Source: Acidobacteriota bacterium
GTDB lineage: Bacteria; Acidobacteriota; Blastocatellia; Pyrinomonadales; Pyrinomonadaceae
Direction of reading: 5' to 3'
DNA length: 64,000 nucleotides
Assembly (NCBI GenBank): GCA_020199835.1
Contig: JAIVJV010000010.1
Coordinates: 62,001-126,000, forward strand
In this document: positions 62,798 to 64,000 of the stretch, piece by piece
Numbering within the stretch: position 1 is the stretch's first letter
Layout: each line of letters begins with the position of its first letter
Position numbers and translations under genes: made by a program
Notes under the pieces: model-generated
Database searches by the model: none
The model's input: the letters and a program-made list of their open reading frames with translations, nothing else
What the model was told of the DNA's origin: nothing

Positions 62798-64000
62798 TTA
62801 ATGGGGATTTGGGGTGGCTGGTAACACAACTACGCCATCGCTGCCAGCGCCTTTGGCTTTGAGTTTTTCGACGATGCGCATCTCCTCCTGCGCGCGCGCA
62901 GTGTCTTTCAAACGCGCGTACAAAAGCGCGAGATTATAGTGCGCTTTCGGTTCTTCCGGATCGAGTTTGACTGCGGTTTCGAGTTCCTCTTTCGCCCGCG
63001 GATAGTTGCGCAGTTTTATGTAGCTCGAACCGAGCGCGATGCGCGCGTGCGCGTAGTTCGGCAGTTTCTGCACCGCTTTTTCAAACAGGAGGATGGCTTT
63101 CGCGTCGTCGTTCTGTTCCTGCGCCACGAGGCCGAGGTAATAGAACACTTCCGGCATTGGCGACGCCGAACGCGCGCTCTTCTCCAGCCATAGCCGCGCT
63201 TCGTCATACTTCTTCTGATTCAACAACACGTAACCGAGGTGGACCTGCGCGGGCTCGCTCGCGGGTTGCAACCTAATCAGATGACGAAAGACTTTTTCGG
63301 CTTCAAACAAATCGCCTTTGCGCAGCCACGCGATGCCTAGTGCGAGCAGGTATGCGGGTTCGTTCGGGCGCAACTTGAGCGCGTTTTCCAATGCTGCTTT
63401 CGCTGCGTCGCTCATCCCGGCTTGCAGCGCAACGGCGGCGAACTTGTAAAGAAACTCGGGTGACTTTGAATCCGCGGCGAGCGTACCGACGCGCGTCAGG
63501 TAAAGTGTCGTTTCCTTGATCTCGCCCTTTGCGCGCGAGATCTGCGCGAGTCCGAGAAGGGCGGCCGCGTTATCGAGCCGTCCTTCGAGTGCGTCGAGAT
63601 ATTGTCGTTCGGCTTCTTCGAGCGCGCCGGTGGCGAGATGTGCGTCGCCCAACACGACCATGACTTCGGTGTTGGTTGGTTCTAACGTAAGAACTTCTTT
63701 CAGTTGGACCACGGCTTTGGCGGGCTCGCGTTTTTGCAGGTACAGGAACGCGAGGTTCATGCGCGCGCCGGAGTAGCGTGGTTGCTGGTCCACTGCTTTG
63801 ACGAATAAGGTTTCGGCTTCGGCGAGGCGGTTTTGTTTTGCGCGAATCGTGCCGAGGAGGTTTAGGGCGAGTGGGTGGTTTGGGTTCGAGCGCAGGAAGG
63901 TTGCTAGTTCGCGTTCGGCCTGGGTGGTTTTGTTTTCGCGGATGAGGGTCGCGACTTGTTCGAGATGTTTGATGTCGGCTTGTGCGTAAACAGACTGGGA
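62798..64000 (-). CDS. TPR-repeat protein, 5' end outside the window
   Basis: 400 codons are visible to the window edge. The frame is open to base 64000, reading [20 protein letters not shown] first; the residues before Asp look like the end of a signal peptide (VYAQA). Repeated tetratricopeptide units follow without a gap, such as [80 protein letters not shown] and [25 protein letters not shown]. It ends in a short tail ([10 protein letters not shown]). TPR proteins of this type scaffold or bind partners; adjoining the CRTAC1 and cytochrome genes it probably serves the same export- or redox-related operon. Confidence 0.88.
   Translation of the reverse strand, partial: SQSVYAQADIKHLEQVATLIRENKTTQAERELATFLRSNPNHPLALNLLGTIRAKQNRLAEAETLFVKAVDQQPRYSGARMNLAFLYLQKREPAKAVVQLKEVLTLEPTNTEVMVVLGDAHLATGALEEAERQYLDALEGRLDNAAALLGLAQISRAKGEIKETTLYLTRVGTLAADSKSPEFLYKFAAVALQAGMSDAAKAALENALKLRPNEPAYLLALGIAWLRKGDLFEAEKVFRHLIRLQPASEPAQVHLGYVLLNQKKYDEARLWLEKSARSASPMPEVFYYLGLVAQEQNDDAKAILLFEKAVQKLPNYAHARIALGSSYIKLRNYPRAKEELETAVKLDPEEPKAHYNLALLYARLKDTARAQEEMRIVEKLKAKGAGSDGVVVLPATPNPH

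Overview
The window looks like a chromosomal segment of an acidobacterium, most likely of the Blastocatellia type. This is inferred from gene content, not from a marker gene. The pointers are a PadR regulator followed by an orphan duplicated MacB/FtsX permease (the ADOP family), a VWFA-related acidobacterial protein, carboxypeptidase-regulatory-domain TonB receptors, an ECF sigma factor overlapping a Ser/Thr kinase-TPR protein, DUF1800/DUF1501 pairs, and many secreted multidomain proteins. No rRNA, tRNA, CRISPR array, prophage or transposase gene was seen.

Layout. 1-5.3 kb: end of an alcohol dehydrogenase, an aldo/keto reductase, an acyltransferase-3 membrane protein, and a cytochrome bd oxidase pair whose second subunit starts at TTG and carries a 48-bp tandem repeat. 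5.3-8.5 kb: a 180-bp inverted-repeat element, a cobalamin riboswitch with a terminator, and a TonB-dependent receptor under its control. 8.5-14.1 kb: DUF1697 protein and methyltransferase (coupled), a molybdopterin oxidoreductase, an HtrA lipoprotein protease and a broken J-domain gene. 14.3-21.7 kb: a DUF1800 - DUF1501 - giant sorbosone-dehydrogenase-like operon. 21.7-29.8 kb: an ABC export operon (two FtsX permeases, HlyD-type adaptor, ATPase, small coiled-coil protein) and the sigma factor/kinase pair. 29.9-38 kb: two secreted proteins of unknown function, PadR/ADOP, a possible AlkZ fragment, a Lys-rich DUF6496 protein and a Gly/Gln-rich peptide among palindromic repeats. 38-52 kb: a BrkB-type membrane protein, then a long minus-strand series: exo/endonuclease-phosphatase, DSD1-type PLP enzyme, VWA protein, AhpD-like peroxidase-related protein, amino-acid permease, TonB receptor and two phosphoglucosamine-mutase-like enzymes. 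51.8-58.9 kb: sugar-handling genes (ChbG-type deacetylase, lactonase-type propeller, GH3, GH20). 58.9-64 kb: two convergent heptahaem cytochromes around a perfect palindrome, then a CRTAC1/UnbV protein and a TPR protein that runs off the window.

The most striking observation is at 43952-44518. An AhpD-like protein appears broken into two ORFs, but the break is a single in-frame TGA exactly where the second Cys of the family's CxxC active site belongs (Glu79-X11-Cys91-x-x-TGA-X3-His98). A perfect 7-bp stem (11 bp with a bulge) with a GTT loop starts just after the TGA. That geometry fits a bacterial SECIS element, so this is a candidate selenoprotein rather than a pseudogene.

Other points of interest are a second GlmM-like enzyme lacking the catalytic serine, a domain shared by two neighbouring secreted proteins, a dispersed GGATGTGCG/GGCTCTGCC repeat family that in one copy supplies the C-terminus of a protein, and a predicted PadR operator.
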